A stretch of 13,957 nucleotides of DNA from UBA1731 sp963626295 (GTDB lineage Bacteria > Verrucomicrobiota > Kiritimatiellia > RFP12 > UBA1067): the NCBI GenBank assembly GCA_963626295.1, contig CAVFWS010000048.1, forward strand, positions 1-13,957, in the 5' to 3' direction. Positions 1-8,262 of this stretch are shown piece after piece. Made by a program: the position numbers and the translations under genes. The notes beneath the pieces are model-generated. The model had not been told where the DNA came from and made no database searches. It saw only the letters and a program-made list of their open reading frames with translations. Positions within the stretch are counted from its first letter, which is position 1. Each line of letters begins with the position of its first letter.

Positions 1-56
1 CGCCAGTTCCACTCGTGGGGAAAGTGTGTTTTCCACTAACTCTGGAGTAGAGCCAA

Positions 57-110
57 AATTTCGTTAGTGGGTAGTTGGCAGATGGAAGTTGGTAGATGTG
101 TAGTTGGTAG
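57..110. repeat. Degenerate heptamer array, GTTGGTA/GATGGAA type, headed by a 23-bp-repeat-like unit
   Basis: From 67 the sequence runs in steps of seven bases built on GTTGGTA and GATGGAA variants, with a one-base slip near 101. Its first part (57-79) matches the 23-bp repeat found at 6584-6643: both have AATTTCGTT followed by GGGTAGTTGGC, with two extra bases here. The array is in the opposite orientation to the TACCATC-type arrays at 139-180 and 409-443, so the transcribed or single-stranded region could fold back on itself. I see no coding function. Confidence 0.6.
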
Positions 111-138
111 GATTTGCGATGAAGTTGAGAGGGTTATC

Positions 139-180
139 TACCATCTACCAACTGCCCACTACCATCTATCAATTTACGAT
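139..180. repeat. Six in-phase heptamers, TACCATC/TACCAAC changing to TTACGAT
   Basis: Six consecutive seven-base units in perfect phase: TACCATC, TACCAAC, TGCCCAC, TACCATC, TATCAAT, TTACGAT. The first four are the reverse-complement type of the 67-110 array. The last belongs to the AAATCGT/TTACGAT family seen again at 374-408 and around 481-495. Two heptamer families therefore sit next to each other without loss of register. Confidence 0.6.
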
Positions 181-222
181 CGCATTTGACCATTTAGGTA
201 TTGATTCATTTGAGGATTTGGT

Positions 223-240
223 GGCGCAACAAGTTGCGCC
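223..240. repeat. Perfect GC-rich palindromic hairpin (GGCGCAAC/GTTGCGCC)
   Basis: Arms 223-230 and 233-240 are perfectly complementary around AA; a realistic fold would have a 7-bp stem and a 4-base loop. No T-run follows, so it is not a typical intrinsic terminator. It lies in the repeat-rich noncoding block and may be a REP-like dispersed palindrome. Confidence 0.5.
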
Positions 241-254
241 CCTCCCGCATTACG

Positions 255-281
255 AATCATGTCAATCTTGTAAATCCTGTC
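255..281. repeat. Three tandem nonamers, AATC(A/T/C)TGTC type
   Basis: Three consecutive nine-base units at 255-263, 264-272 and 273-281 share AATCnTGTn. From memory, similar AATCTTGTAAATCCTGTC-like strings occur between genes in several unrelated phyla; I cannot check that here. The unit length differs from the heptamers on both sides, so this is a third repeat family in the same gap. Confidence 0.5.
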
Positions 282-318
282 AAAAGCTCTCTCCCAAAAC
301 CTACACGGCCATTTCGCA

Positions 319-337
319 CGACGACGAGGCGTCGTCG
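319..337. repeat. Perfect hairpin CGACGACG-AGG-CGTCGTCG
   Basis: An 8-bp perfect inverted repeat (319-326 and 330-337) with a 3-base AGG loop. No T-run follows on either strand. Together with the palindrome at 223-240 it suggests that this gap collects dispersed palindromic elements rather than ending a transcript. Confidence 0.5.
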
Positions 338-373
338 CTACGGGAATAGCCAAATCACCAGATCCCCAAATGC

Positions 374-443
374 AATCGTAAATCGAAAAATCGCAAATCG
401 TAAATCCCTATCACCTACCAACTATCCGCTGCCATCTACACTT
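374..443. repeat. Ten-unit in-phase heptamer array, AATCGTA family changing to TACCAAC family
   Basis: About ten seven-base units run without a phase break from 374 to 443. The first five are AAATCGT variants. The later ones (TATCACC, TACCAAC, TATCCGC, TGCCATC, TACACTT) are the family seen at 139-166. The array has the same orientation as 139-180 but with the two families in reverse order. A further ATTTACGATTTTTGAATCG stretch at 481-499 borders the ATPase remnant. Confidence 0.6.
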
Positions 444-499
444 CTACATGGCTAATTCCACGATGGTGAGGGCTTATCATATTTACGATTTTTGAATCG

Positions 500-1024
500 T
501 CACAGCCCCAGCAGGTCGGAGGCCGACACGATTGCGTCGAAGAAGCCGTCCGCCTCGACCGAGCGCGTCAGTTCTCCCGCATAGACCAGCGCCGTTCGGA
601 CGGACACCTCGTGCGGACGTTTCAGCCGCCGTGCCTTTTCCCGGACTTCGGCGATTACTTCACGGCCGATCTTCGTGCGCCACTTCTTGATCTCGACGAT
701 GCAGTAGGACATCTTCGCCTGTAGCAGAAGATCGATCTGAAGCCCTGTACCGCGCACCCCCTTTGACGCGGCCTTGCGATAGGGCGCAGCCGACTCGATC
801 ATCACCCGCTCCAAATGCAACGGCCGCAGCAGTTCCCGGCAGTTGTTGAGAACCAGGTTCTCGAACTGAAGGCCAAGAGCCGCATTCCAGCCCTCGAACT
901 GATCCATTCCCGTAAAGGAAAACAACCCCGCGTCAATCGACCTTTTGACCGGCTCGACGTATTTAAGGTAGAACCGGCAGTAGTTGTCCTTCAGATTCTC
1001 GAATCTCGACCGCGGTTTATAGGT
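500..1024 (-). pseudogene. 3' remnant of an AAA-type ATPase gene (C-terminal PD-(D/E)XK-like, DUF234-type domain)
   Basis: The readable frame encodes the C-terminal part of the family of prokaryotic ATPases with a DUF234/DUF4143-like tail. It has DNYCRFYLKYVEP near its start, then GLQFENLV, QIDLLLQ and VEIKKW. The D...ExK spacing (Asp65, Glu78, Lys80 counted from a TTG at 925) matches a PD-(D/E)XK nuclease fold. No Walker ATPase portion exists. Homology-like sequence extends upstream of the TTG at 925 to about 1006, and between 925 and 1024 there is no ATG, GTG or TTG in frame. The frame opens immediately after the TAA stop (1025-1027) of the nucleotidyltransferase, in the same frame. I infer a 5'-truncated, probably untranslated remnant. 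A short TTG-started protein cannot be excluded, but no good ribosome site precedes that TTG. Confidence 0.7.
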
Positions 1025-1936
1025 TTAGTGCAGCAGGCGTGCGGGATATTCCCCCGCCGCCACAAGCTTGCCGATCTCCGCAGTCACAAAAGGCTTGTCC
1101 TCGCGATACGTCACGCCGAACCAGTTGGAGTCCGTAGGCAGCACCGACACGTCCGCCTTGCCCTCGTGGATGAGTTCGTCAACGACAAACGGTATGTACC
1201 ATTCGGACTTCGGCGCCGTGCCGTTCTTCTCCAGCCATGCCGGGAAGCGGGCCTCAAGCGCGCCGAAGAGATCGGGGGTGAAGCCCCAAAGGTTCATGGA
1301 TACGCGCTCTTCGCCCGTAAGCTTCACGGGGTTCGACTCGTCTTCGCGGTTCTCGGCGCCGCCAGGTACGCGCACGAGCTTCGTCATCTCCGTCACGGAC
1401 AGGAGCTTCCCGTTCTCGACAGTACAGATGCCGCGCGCGACGGAGCCGTTGTCGGAAAGCGTAAGGTCAAGCTTGTACCCGACCATCGCGAAGTGGAATC
1501 TGCCGTCCTTCGCCCCGCCGTTCGCCGAAAGGAATGCCGCAAGCTTCGCAAACGCATCGCGTCCGTAGAAGTCGTCGGCATTGATCGCCGCGAACGGCTC
1601 CTTCACGACATTGCGGGCGGCACGTATCGCGTGCGCGGTCCCCCAGGGCTTCGTGCGGCCGTCAGGCACCCTGAAGGGCGCGGGCAGGTCGTTGATGTCC
1701 TGGTAGCAATACTCCACGGGAAGCACGCCCTCGTATTTGGAGCCCACCTTCTCCCTGAACTCGGCCTCGAAATCCTTGCGGATTATGAACACGACCTTGC
1801 CGAAGCCGGCGCGTTCGGCGTCAAACACGGAATAGTCCAGTATGGCCTCGCCGGACGGGCCTACCGGGTCTACCTGCTTCAGCCCGCCATAGCGGGATCC
1901 CATTCCAGCGGCAAGAACAACAAGTGTCGGTTTCAT
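1025..1936 (-). CDS. NDP-sugar-type nucleotidyltransferase (NTP_transferase fold)
   Basis: A 303-residue cytoplasmic protein that probably transfers a nucleotide to a sugar phosphate or similar substrate; the substrate cannot be named. The N-terminus has the nucleotide-binding signature LAAGMGSRYGGLKQ (residues 8-21), with the conserved Gly-x-Gly-x-Arg and Lys20. WGTAHA (98-103) and NADDFYG (119-125), carrying the metal-binding Asp pair, are also typical of the family. I chose the ATG at 1934-1936 because the signature begins a few residues later and AAAGGA lies 12-17 bases upstream. An in-frame ATG at 1987 would add 17 unconserved residues and nearly touch batB. It follows batB on the same strand after 57 bases, so it may be the last gene of that transcript. 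A functional link to the Bat genes is not evident. Confidence 0.85.
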   Translation of the reverse strand: MKPTLVVLAAGMGSRYGGLKQVDPVGPSGEAILDYSVFDAERAGFGKVVFIIRKDFEAEFREKVGSKYEGVLPVEYCYQDINDLPAPFRVPDGRTKPWGTAHAIRAARNVVKEPFAAINADDFYGRDAFAKLAAFLSANGGAKDGRFHFAMVGYKLDLTLSDNGSVARGICTVENGKLLSVTEMTKLVRVPGGAENREDESNPVKLTGEERVSMNLWGFTPDLFGALEARFPAWLEKNGTAPKSEWYIPFVVDELIHEGKADVSVLPTDSNWFGVTYREDKPFVTAEIGKLVAAGEYPARLLH

Positions 1937-1993
1937 GTATCTGCTTATTCCTTTCGTTATTCTGGACGCGCACAAGACAATGCGCATTGAAAA

Positions 1994-3025
1994 TCAATTG
2001 CCTGAGACCTGTCCCCTCACGAGCCTTCCGGCAAAGCGGCCGTTCGAGAGCGCCGCCGCCGCCATGACGAGCAGAAGCCCCGGAACCAGAAAGACGCCGA
2101 ACCGCTCTGTCGCCCGCAGCTCTTCCTCCTCCGCCTGCTCCCTGGCCGCGACCTGGCGCAGGAAGCGGCGGTATATCGCCCCGAGCGTCGTCTCCGCCGT
2201 GCCGGCCGTCGCGAGCGGCACGTAGCGGCCGCCGGAAATGGAGGCGACCTTGCGAAGGGCCTCTTCCTCGAGCCTCACCTTCACGGGCTGCCCCTTGAAC
2301 ATCTGCACCCCCTTGCCGGATGGGTCGGGGATCGTCGACTCGCGGTTCCTGTCGCCAAGGCCAACCGTGAAGATCGGTATCCCGCGTTTGCTGGCCATCT
2401 GGGCGCACTCTATCGCATTGTTCCTGAGGTCGCCGCCATCCGACACGAGGATTATGGCGTTGTGGTCGTCCATGGCCGGATCGAGCGCCTGCAGCGCGAC
2501 GCGGATCGCGGACCCGATGTCAGTCTCTCCACGCGGGGCGGATTCGGGCGTGACGGCCTCGAGCGCCGAACGGAGAAAAGCGGTGTCGGTCGTCAGCGGA
2601 CAGAGCAGCGCGCCCTTGTAGCGGAACGCGACAAGCGCACACCTATCCCCCTCAAGGGAATCGACGAGATCGGCAATGTCCGCCTTGGCCCGCTCCAGGC
2701 GGTTCGGGCGCACATCGTCGGCGAGCATCGAACGGCTCACGTCGAGCGCGACCACCACGTTCCTGCTCTTCGCGGCAACGGTCTGCGAGCTGCGTCCCCA
2801 CTGCGGCCTCGCCGCCGCCAGCAGGCACAGCGCCAGCCCGGCGATTATGAGGATCGATTGCACAAGGAACGTCTTCGGCCGATTCGGCAGCAGCCGCTTC
2901 CGCAGGGCAGGCGCGACCATGTTCCTGAGCCGGCCCTCGGAACGGGCCCGAAGGTAAGTCCACAGCGCACCCGAGAGCGGCACAAGGAGCACAAGCACGA
3001 GCATCCATGGGTTTATGAAGCGCAC
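1994..3025 (-). CDS. batB: BatB-like von Willebrand factor A protein
   Basis: A 343-residue membrane-anchored VWA protein. Hydrophobic segments lie at about residues 8-23, 53-71 and 309-326, with the VWA domain between the last two. The MIDAS metal site is complete: DVSRS at 95-99, Thr168 in RGETDIGSA, and Asp196 in VSDGGD. It starts at a GTG sharing one base with the batA stop (TAGTG), with AAGGAGG eight bases upstream, so it is probably translated by coupling to batA. In Bat (Bacteroides aerotolerance-type) clusters, BatA and BatB are paired VWA proteins thought to work in an envelope complex, often with a MoxR ATPase. The precise role here is unknown. Confidence 0.85.
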   Translation of the reverse strand: MRFINPWMLVLVLLVPLSGALWTYLRARSEGRLRNMVAPALRKRLLPNRPKTFLVQSILIIAGLALCLLAAARPQWGRSSQTVAAKSRNVVVALDVSRSMLADDVRPNRLERAKADIADLVDSLEGDRCALVAFRYKGALLCPLTTDTAFLRSALEAVTPESAPRGETDIGSAIRVALQALDPAMDDHNAIILVSDGGDLRNNAIECAQMASKRGIPIFTVGLGDRNRESTIPDPSGKGVQMFKGQPVKVRLEEEALRKVASISGGRYVPLATAGTAETTLGAIYRRFLRQVAAREQAEEEELRATERFGVFLVPGLLLVMAAAALSNGRFAGRLVRGQVSGN

Positions 3026-4074
3026 TACACGAGCCTCCTTGACGCCAACATCTGGATGGACACGGCCGCAAGCGCCATCAGCGCGCCAGCCAGCAGAAAT
3101 GGGGGGAAGTATTCGCGATACCGCTGGAACACGGTGCGGTCAAGGGTCGTCTTCTCAAGCTGGTCGATCTCCCCAAGCGCGGCCTTGAGGCCCTTCGCGT
3201 CGCGGACTCCGAAGTAACGCGCCCCGGTGGCCTTCGCGATCGACTTCAGCTGCGACTCGTCGAACGAGGAATTGGCGTACTGCACGGTTTCGCGTCCATA
3301 TACGTCCTTCACGCGGTATGGGGTACGGGGAGAATGCGTACCGACGCCTATCGTGTAGACGCGGATCCCAAGCTTCGCGGCCGCCTTCGCGGCGTCATCC
3401 GGCTCCACGGCGCCGGTGTTCGATGCGCCGTCGGAAAGCAGGATTACGATCCGCGACTTCGTCTCGGCGTTCCTGAGGCGGGCAAGCGCGGTCGCAAGCC
3501 CATCCCCGACAGCCGTCCTGGACTCATCCGGATCTATCAGCTCGCCCTTCTCGTTGAAGCTCATCGCCGGCACCTGGACGCCCTTCAGTACCTGGAGCAG
3601 CGCTTCGTGGTCTGCGGTGAGCGGCGTACGGGAAGATGCGTATCCGCCGAACGTGATCAGGCCGATCAGGTCGTCGGGCCGCGCCTCCACGAACTTCCCG
3701 AACAGCTCCTTCACCACATCCAGACGCGTCTTCGCCTCCTTCAGGCTGCGGATGTTCGTCGGGGAAAGGTCAAGCGCCTCCATGGATCCGGAAACGTCGA
3801 CCGCCATCGCGATCGCTATGGCATCCACACTCCTGCTCTCCCTGCCCAACGGCTTTCTCGGACGGGCGCAGGCGACGATCAGCAATGCCGCACCGGCAAG
3901 AAAGACGAAAGGCAGGATGTTCGCGACACGCGCCCGCCAACCCGCGGTCCTAAGAGGCAGCCGCCGCACGGGGGCGAACTTCACGCCGCCTCTCCTTCCC
4001 CTGCGGAGCATGCGCCATGCGGCGATTCCAAGCGGGATCGCCATCAGGAAAGCGTATGGCCACGCAAAGCTCAT
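3025..4074 (-). CDS. batA: BatA-like von Willebrand factor A protein
   Basis: A 349-residue VWA protein with hydrophobic segments at about residues 5-20, 53-70 and 324-343. The MIDAS signature is intact: DVSGS at 93-97, Thr187 in SRTAVGDGLA and Asp215 in LLSDGASNTG. RTPLTADH and VYTIGVG are typical of BatA. Its ATG overlaps the stop of the upstream BatD-like gene (ATGA, 4071-4074), and its TAG overlaps the GTG of batB. All three are therefore one translational unit. BatA is distinguished from BatB by order in the cluster and by the insertion between the TPLTAD and SRTAVGDG motifs (about residues 160-186), which is common in BatA. Confidence 0.85.
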   Translation of the reverse strand: MSFAWPYAFLMAIPLGIAAWRMLRRGRRGGVKFAPVRRLPLRTAGWRARVANILPFVFLAGAALLIVACARPRKPLGRESRSVDAIAIAMAVDVSGSMEALDLSPTNIRSLKEAKTRLDVVKELFGKFVEARPDDLIGLITFGGYASSRTPLTADHEALLQVLKGVQVPAMSFNEKGELIDPDESRTAVGDGLATALARLRNAETKSRIVILLSDGASNTGAVEPDDAAKAAAKLGIRVYTIGVGTHSPRTPYRVKDVYGRETVQYANSSFDESQLKSIAKATGARYFGVRDAKGLKAALGEIDQLEKTTLDRTVFQRYREYFPPFLLAGALMALAAVSIQMLASRRLV

Positions 4075-5105
4075 CTGCCGCCACCCGCCTTTGGGGATTC
4101 GCGATCGGCCCGGCTATCCGCGGAGAGATAGCCCCTGGCCTTGTCCGTGGCGGAGTCGGTCATTTCGGGAGTCGCCTCAACCCCCGCGAACTTTACCATG
4201 TCCGCCGATTCGAGGAAGCTCCGCAGTTCGGCGATCGACTCTTTCGTGAATGCCGGGTTGTCCGCGGCCGCCCGAAGGAACTCGTCAGTTGTAAGGTTCG
4301 GCGCGCGCACCGAATGCCTGCGCTGTATGTACCTGCGCACGACCATCGTAAGCTCAACGTAGAAGTCCTTGTACCGTCCGCGCCCCGGAAGCCCCTTCCT
4401 GAGCAACCTGTCAAGCTCGAGCATGGCGCGTTCTATCGGGCTCATCCTATGCTCCCTTACCTTCTGCAGCGCCTTCTTCGCCACATACCATACGGCAAGC
4501 GCAAGGCACGCCATCGCGGCAAGCGCAAGCGCGGCCTTCCACACGACCTTCCAGGTCAATGGGGGCAAATCCTTTTTCGGGTCCACCTCCATCCCGCCGG
4601 TCACAATCCCCATGGACACAGGGCCTTCGAAGTACACGGGCGCCGTGTAGAACGATTCGCGGATCGGCGGTTCCGCGTTCCCGCCAGAAGAGGCCCGCCC
4701 CTGATTCCCTTTGGTTACCGTGACTACGAACGGGGCAAGCCTGTAGACCTTTTCGCAAGGTCCAGGAACCAGCCGCCACCTCGACACATACGTAGTGCCG
4801 CCGTCAGCCCCGACAAGCGGATCGTCCGCAAAATCCTCGGCGATGGAGAACCCGCGGAACCGGTCGCGCAAATCGGGCAGCGCAACCGACGTCCCCGCCG
4901 GGGCGACAGCCGTGACCGTCACCTCGAAGTCGCGGGCCACGTCCACGCGGTCGGCGGACGTCTCCACGGTCAGCGATATGCCGCACTTGGAGAGATCCGT
5001 GCTTGTGGCGGCAAACGCGCCCGTGACGGCAATGAGCGCCGCCACGGCAAACGGCAACGGGCGCCGCCATGCGGAACAGGATCTATGCCAGTGAAAAAGC
5101 AACAT
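4071..5105 (-). CDS. BatD-like exported membrane protein
   Basis: A 344-residue protein that begins with a signal-type segment (basic WRR at 13-15, hydrophobic 17-30, likely cleavage after AFA at about 32). A beta-rich extracytoplasmic region follows (about 40-185), including ISLTVETSADRVDVARDFEV, which resembles BatD/oxygen-tolerance-type proteins. A transmembrane helix lies at about 187-209, and then a basic cytoplasmic tail (RRYIQRR, then NLTTDEFL) like the C-terminal part of DUF4381-type proteins that accompany Bat VWA genes. The ATG is only eight bases from a TATAAT box (5114-5119), so the transcript may have almost no leader. It is first of three coupled genes ahead of batA and batB. 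The BatD assignment rests on architecture and neighbours more than on motifs. Confidence 0.7.
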   Translation of the reverse strand: MLLFHWHRSCSAWRRPLPFAVAALIAVTGAFAATSTDLSKCGISLTVETSADRVDVARDFEVTVTAVAPAGTSVALPDLRDRFRGFSIAEDFADDPLVGADGGTTYVSRWRLVPGPCEKVYRLAPFVVTVTKGNQGRASSGGNAEPPIRESFYTAPVYFEGPVSMGIVTGGMEVDPKKDLPPLTWKVVWKAALALAAMACLALAVWYVAKKALQKVREHRMSPIERAMLELDRLLRKGLPGRGRYKDFYVELTMVVRRYIQRRHSVRAPNLTTDEFLRAAADNPAFTKESIAELRSFLESADMVKFAGVEATPEMTDSATDKARGYLSADSRADRESPKAGGGR

Positions 5106-5113
5106 CGCAACGG

Positions 5114-5124
5114 ATTATATCACA
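5114..5124 (-). promoter_or_regulatory. -10 element (TGTGATATAAT) before the BatD-like gene
   Basis: The minus strand carries a consensus TATAAT at 5119-5114. A weak -35-like TTTGGG lies 17 bases upstream. The same TGTGrTAtAAT core occurs before hisD and leuA. With normal spacing, transcription would start at about 5107, two bases from the ATG, implying a leaderless or nearly leaderless mRNA. Confidence 0.5.
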
Positions 5125-5158
5125 GTGAGGACGTTCCCCAAAAGGCGGATGTTCCCGT

Positions 5159-6460
5159 TCACGCGCCGAAGCGGATGCTTGCGGCACGGCCATGCGCATC
5201 AAGTCCCTCAACGGCGGCGAACGCCGCTATGGTCGGCTCCGTCTCCTTGAGGTCGGCCCTGGTGAACGCCACGAAGCTGTGGCGGCGGCGGAAGTCGTCC
5301 GGCGTAAGCCCATTGAACATGTTCGCGGCCCCGCCGGTGGGGAGCACGTGGGAAGGGCCCGCCACGAAGTCACCGGCCGACTCGGGGGTCCATGCGCCGG
5401 CAAACACCGCGCCGGCGGCCCTTACGCCCCTCATCAGCCTTGATGCCTCCCTGCACATGATCTCGAAATGCTCCGGAGCGAAGCGGTTCACAAGCTCAAG
5501 CCCCTCGGAAAGGCTGGGCGTCACGACGAACAGTATCCCGTCCCTGTCAACGACCCTTTGGATTATCGCCTTGCGCGACAGCGTATCCATCTGCGAGAAG
5601 AGTTCCCTCTTGACCTCCTCGGCGAAATCCCTGGACTGCGTGACAAGCAGGGACTTCTCCCATCCGCTGCCGTGTTCGGCCTGGGAAAGGAGGTCCGCCG
5701 CGACCCACTTTGCGCTCACCGTCCCATCGGCAAGGACGGCTATCTCGCTCGGCCCCGCGACCTGGTCAATGCCGACATACCCGTACACCTGACGCTTTGC
5801 CGCCGTGACATATGCGTTGCCGGGTCCGACGATCTTCTGCACCTTGCGGCAGGACTTCGTGCCGAATGCCATCATCCCTATCGCCTGAATGCCCCCAACG
5901 CGATATATCTCGGTGGCCCCCGCAAGCTTTAGCGCATAGAGAAGCGTGGGGTTGACCACGCCTGTCTTTCCGGCAGGGGTGCACGCGACGATCTCCCTCA
6001 CTCCGGCGGCGCGGGCAAGCGTGACCGTCATGATGGAGGTGGATGCGAGCGGAGCGGTGCCGCCGGGCACGTACACGCCGACGCGATCCATCGGGGAGAA
6101 GAACTCGCCCGTGCTTCCGCCGCGAGGCGTCTTCATTGTCCAGGCGGAACGGAGGGAGGCTTTCGAGAAGCGCATCACGCGGGAGTACGCATCCTTGACC
6201 GCCCGCTTGAGATGCGCCGGGACGGACGCATCCGCCAGCTTCAGCTCCGACTGCGGTATCCTGAACTGCTCGGGCTTGAGCTTCGCACCCTCGAACCTGG
6301 AGACACAGTCGGCGACGGCGGCGTCTCCACGCACACGCACATCCGCCAGCACTGCGGCGGCGGCCTTTTCCGCCTCCTCCGGGAACGCACTGCGCTCCAG
6401 GAACGCCGTGACTACCTTGCTTTGCCGTTTGCCTTCGGACCAATCTACGATACGCAACAT
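5159..6460 (-). CDS. hisD: Histidinol dehydrogenase
   Basis: A 433-residue cytoplasmic enzyme that oxidises L-histidinol to L-histidine in two NAD-dependent steps, the last of histidine synthesis. Length and motifs fit throughout: VGVYVPGG (127-134), VGPGNAYVTAAKR (211-223), and all zinc and catalytic residues. These are Gln260 and His263 in LLSQAEHG, Glu330/His331 in FAPEHFEI, Asp364 in SAGDFVAGPSHVLPTGG, and His423 near the end in GLDAHGRAASIR. The ATG at 6460 follows AGGGAGA by about 13 bases and an extended -10 by 42 bases. No other his gene is in the window; the gene lies between a sigma-54 regulator and the bat genes on the same strand. The 53-base gap to the BatD-like gene shows no clear terminator. 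Confidence 0.95.
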   Translation of the reverse strand: MLRIVDWSEGKRQSKVVTAFLERSAFPEEAEKAAAAVLADVRVRGDAAVADCVSRFEGAKLKPEQFRIPQSELKLADASVPAHLKRAVKDAYSRVMRFSKASLRSAWTMKTPRGGSTGEFFSPMDRVGVYVPGGTAPLASTSIMTVTLARAAGVREIVACTPAGKTGVVNPTLLYALKLAGATEIYRVGGIQAIGMMAFGTKSCRKVQKIVGPGNAYVTAAKRQVYGYVGIDQVAGPSEIAVLADGTVSAKWVAADLLSQAEHGSGWEKSLLVTQSRDFAEEVKRELFSQMDTLSRKAIIQRVVDRDGILFVVTPSLSEGLELVNRFAPEHFEIMCREASRLMRGVRAAGAVFAGAWTPESAGDFVAGPSHVLPTGGAANMFNGLTPDDFRRRHSFVAFTRADLKETEPTIAAFAAVEGLDAHGRAASIRFGA

Positions 6461-6502
6461 GGTTTACAGAAATCTCCCTGCTTGCTCAGTCAATTTCCGT
6501 GA

Positions 6503-6513
6503 ATTATACCACA
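6503..6513 (-). promoter_or_regulatory. Extended -10 promoter element (TGTGGTATAAT) for hisD
   Basis: On the minus strand TGTGGTATAAT gives a perfect TATAAT preceded by the TGn extension. No good -35 is visible, which is tolerated for extended -10 promoters. The predicted start near 6496 leaves a leader of about 36 bases before the hisD ATG. The motif is nearly identical to that ahead of leuA. Confidence 0.55.
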
Positions 6514-6583
6514 CATGAGGGCCAGCGAAGGACGCCGGCGAGAGTGAGTTGCATATGCCTAATTAAGCGCATCTGATTATTCA

Positions 6584-6643
6584 TTCGGGTAGTTGGCCCT
6601 TTTTCGTTCGGGTAGTTGGCTCAATTTCGTTCGGGTAGTTGGC
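6584..6643. repeat. Three direct repeats of TTCGGGTAGTTGGC with 23-bp period
   Basis: The 14-base core TTCGGGTAGTTGGC is identical at 6584-6597, 6607-6620 and 6630-6643, separated by nine-base spacers ending in TTTCG. The exact 23-bp period (about two helical turns) places each copy on nearly the same DNA face. The array lies in the 221-bp gap between the end of the sigma-54 regulator gene and the hisD promoter, about 70 bp upstream of the -10. A related unit occurs at 57-79. It could be a protein-binding array or a mobile or amplified intergenic repeat. Confidence 0.65.
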
Positions 6644-6681
6644 TCGTCAACCATCACCAATACCCATCCGCGTGGCAAGGG

Positions 6682-8175
<1,494 letters not shown>

Positions 8176-8262
8176 TCTTCCATAATCCTTTGGCGGATAT
8201 CATATCATATCTTGACCATGCCTGCCATTTTCTGACACCCAATCGTTTGCGAAACTTTGCTG

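Noticed and set aside
104..455. Two overlapping short open frames (104-349 and 201-455, plus) in the repeat block
   Set aside because: Their sequence is entirely translated repeats (Cys/Ser-rich or Asn/Val-rich strings from the nonamers). They lack ribosome sites and resemble no family.
815..1990. A 391-codon plus-strand frame opposite the nucleotidyltransferase
   Set aside because: It is Arg/His/Val-rich low-similarity sequence opposite a gene with clear catalytic motifs.
1937..1993. Terminator between batB and the nucleotidyltransferase gene
   Set aside because: Only short stems (ATTGA/TCAAT and GCGCA/TGCGC) without a T-run; they would not stop transcription reliably.
4017..5792. A 591-codon open frame on the plus strand
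   Set aside because: It is antisense to the BatD-like gene and hisD, is Arg/His/Pro-rich, and spans two well-supported genes; it follows from high GC at third codon positions.
6503..6530. Sigma-54 (-24/-12) promoter before hisD: TGGCCC...TGTGG
   Set aside because: The -12 GC is replaced by TG at the required spacing, whereas a perfect extended -10 for the main sigma factor overlaps it.
6584..6643. CRISPR array
   Set aside because: The nine-base spacers are too short and too alike, the repeat is only 14 bases, and no cas genes are near.
8205..8235. Sigma-54 promoter for the regulator gene: TGGCAG...GTCAA on the minus strand
   Set aside because: The -24 half is good but the -12 half lacks GC at the right spacing.
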